DNA from: Pseudanabaena sp. Chao 1811
GTDB taxonomy: Bacteria > Cyanobacteriota > Cyanobacteriia > Pseudanabaenales > Pseudanabaenaceae
Assembly (NCBI RefSeq): GCF_027942295.1
Contig: NZ_CP101416.1
Span: 3,892,501 to 3,956,500 of the forward strand
Direction: 5' to 3'
DNA length: 64,000 bases
Below the pieces are notes generated by a model. That model made no database searches. It was not told the origin of the DNA and saw nothing but the letters and a program-made list of their open reading frames with translations. Made by a program: the position numbers and the translations under genes. This document shows, in pieces, positions 62,924 through 64,000 of this stretch (its first letter is position 1; each line of letters opens with the position of its first letter).

Positions 62924-63583
62924 ATGCTCCCATTAAAATTTGATTCACAAGGAAAAAATTCTCTTCACCAAGTTCTTTGCCTAGGTGCTCATAGTGATGA
63001 TATTGAAATCGGTTGTAGTGGGACGTTACTTAAACTTATTGATCAATTTCCAGATATAAGCATTTACTGGGTTGTATTTGGGGCTAATGAGCAAAGGAAA
63101 GAAGAGGCTCTTGCTAGTGCCTATGCTTTATTAAAAGATGTCAAAAATAAAACAATCTTGATTAAAGATTTTAGAGATCGATTTTTTCCTTATATTGGTG
63201 CAGAAATCAAAGATTTTTTTGATCATTTCACTAAAGATGTATCTCCAGATTTAGTTCTAACTCACTATCACAAAGACTTACATCAAGATCATCGACTAAT
63301 TTCTGATTTGACTTTGAATGCATTTCGAGATCATATGATTTTGGAATACGAAATCCCAAAATATGATGGTGATCTAGGTAATCCCAATTTTTTTGTTCAT
63401 TTAGACCCTGTAATTTACCAGAAAAAAATTAACCATCTAATACAATATTTTAAAACCCAAGCTAACAAACAATGGTTCACAGAAGAAACATTTTCTTCTA
63501 TCTTGAGATTGCGTGGAATTCAATCAAATGCACCAGACAAATATGCAGAGGCTTTTTACTTGCGAAAAGCAATTTTTCTCTAA
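62924..63583 (+). CDS. PIG-L/LmbE family deacetylase
   Basis: A 219-residue zinc deacetylase of the PIG-L/LmbE family: VLCLGAHSDDIEIGCSGTLL carries the conserved His-x-x-Asp-Asp, and LTHYHKDLHQDHRLISDL the second zinc histidine. These remove acetyl groups from GlcNAc-type sugars, so it may deacetylate a hexosamine of the surface glycan. It follows the GT2 pair in the same direction. Confidence 0.88.
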   Translation: MLPLKFDSQGKNSLHQVLCLGAHSDDIEIGCSGTLLKLIDQFPDISIYWVVFGANEQRKEEALASAYALLKDVKNKTILIKDFRDRFFPYIGAEIKDFFDHFTKDVSPDLVLTHYHKDLHQDHRLISDLTLNAFRDHMILEYEIPKYDGDLGNPNFFVHLDPVIYQKKINHLIQYFKTQANKQWFTEETFSSILRLRGIQSNAPDKYAEAFYLRKAIFL

Positions 63584-63720
63584 GGTTCAAATTTTGTGGT
63601 TAGCCTAAACCAACCAATAAAGCTACTCTGATTATTTTAAAACAGCTTTATTAACATTAACATTAATATTGAGACTTGCCATATAACATAACTTGCCATG
63701 TAATATATAGGCTTAATTAT

Positions 63721-64000
63721 ATGAATCGTCCAAAAAGTCAAATTGGATTTCTTGATGAGATGAGAGGAATTGCAATACTTTCTGTGTTCCTATTTCATTC
63801 ACTCCAAGCTGCTTGTGGGCGAGATCAATTGCCTTGGGGAGACTGGTTTAGAAGCTTTAATGTATCGAATGCATTTCTATCTTTATTACCCCTCAGCTTA
63901 GGATGGGCTGGAGTTCCCATATTTTTCGTTGTTAGTGGCTTTTGCATTCATCTCAGTTTTATGCGAAATCCAGATTGGCGCGATTTTTTCATTCGCCGAT
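63721..64000 (+). CDS. Acyltransferase family 3 (OafA-like), cut by window end
   Basis: The ATG at 63721 opens a frame that continues past the window. The 93 residues seen include IGFLDEMRGIAILSVFLFHS and LGWAGVPIFFVVSGFCIHLS, the first two membrane helices of the acyltransferase-3 family, with the conserved Arg (R of MRG) and His (FHS). Such proteins O-acetylate polysaccharides. It is the last gene seen of the glycan operon. Confidence 0.87.
   Translation, partial: MNRPKSQIGFLDEMRGIAILSVFLFHSLQAACGRDQLPWGDWFRSFNVSNAFLSLLPLSLGWAGVPIFFVVSGFCIHLSFMRNPDWRDFFIRR

Noticed and set aside
1-64000. CRISPR array
   Set aside because: The palindromes are not regularly spaced direct repeats with spacers, and no cas gene is present.

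Overview
The window is cyanobacterial chromosome. The octamer GCGATCGC (HIP1) recurs throughout most of it, and many products belong to families largely confined to cyanobacteria and plastids: UPF0367, DUF3067, DUF3370, an HHL1-like protein, a stand-alone protochlorophyllide-reductase C-terminal domain, class II FBPase/SBPase, the folate/biopterin transporter and pilin G/H. A Pseudanabaena-like filamentous cyanobacterium is a reasonable guess, but no rRNA or marker gene is present to settle it. No tRNA, rRNA, CRISPR array, transposase or phage gene was found.

Layout. 0-13.2 kb: housekeeping genes, mostly on the minus strand: uvrB, a CbiO-type ATPase, UPF0367, nadA, an M48 protease (plus strand), an SDR epimerase, a pilin G/H protein, an HHL1-like protein, hemA, glpX and a membrane protein. 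13.2-24.4 kb: purF with an overlapping VOC gene, an ArsC/Spx-like protein, a HEAT-repeat protein, an ArsP-type permease, a helical regulator-like protein, a small membrane protein, DUF3370, a WecG-type glycosyltransferase and cyanase. 24.4-30 kb: a three-gene RND efflux operon (adaptor, permease, VOC protein) with a divergent MarR gene. 30-39 kb: an FtsL-like membrane protein, a DUF192 lipoprotein, a GH57 glycosidase, ComFB, a multi-GAF sensor, DUF3067, murQ and PCP_red. 39-49 kb: U32 peptidase, a lone AIPR-type abortive-infection protein, an RlmI-like methyltransferase, an M41-like peptidase with a VanY-like carboxypeptidase, VOC, and the folate/biopterin transporter. 49-64 kb: a surface-polysaccharide locus. 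Its minus side holds DUF218, a Wzc-like tyrosine autokinase and WecG/TagA. Its plus side holds rfbG, a sugar C-methyltransferase, rfbC, DUF4910, rfbF, one GT4, two tandem GT2s, a LmbE deacetylase and an acyltransferase cut by the window end.

The most unusual feature is a set of about twenty long, nearly perfect palindromes in the intergenic gaps, mostly at gene 3' ends. Their arms differ in sequence, but almost all share an apex of the form GC-NNN-GC. Several fall into families with conserved flanks. Family A has two 146-bp double-hairpin copies in opposite orientation (6265-6410 and 13571-13716), each with a 5-bp direct duplication (TTAAA and, on + strand, CCTAA). Family B has two 94-bp copies (12444-12537 and 39485-39578) whose stems differ at three positions, all changed on both arms so that pairing is kept. 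These look like small non-autonomous mobile hairpins whose arm symmetry is actively maintained. They serve as 3'-end terminators and sometimes supply stop codons to neighbouring genes.

The polysaccharide genes between about 56.4 and 62.35 kb are AT-rich and have no HIP1 site that I could find, in contrast to the rest of the window, which suggests horizontal acquisition. The CDP-sugar genes (rfbF, rfbG), C-methyltransferase and 3,5-epimerase together suggest a branched or methylated deoxysugar in a surface glycan.
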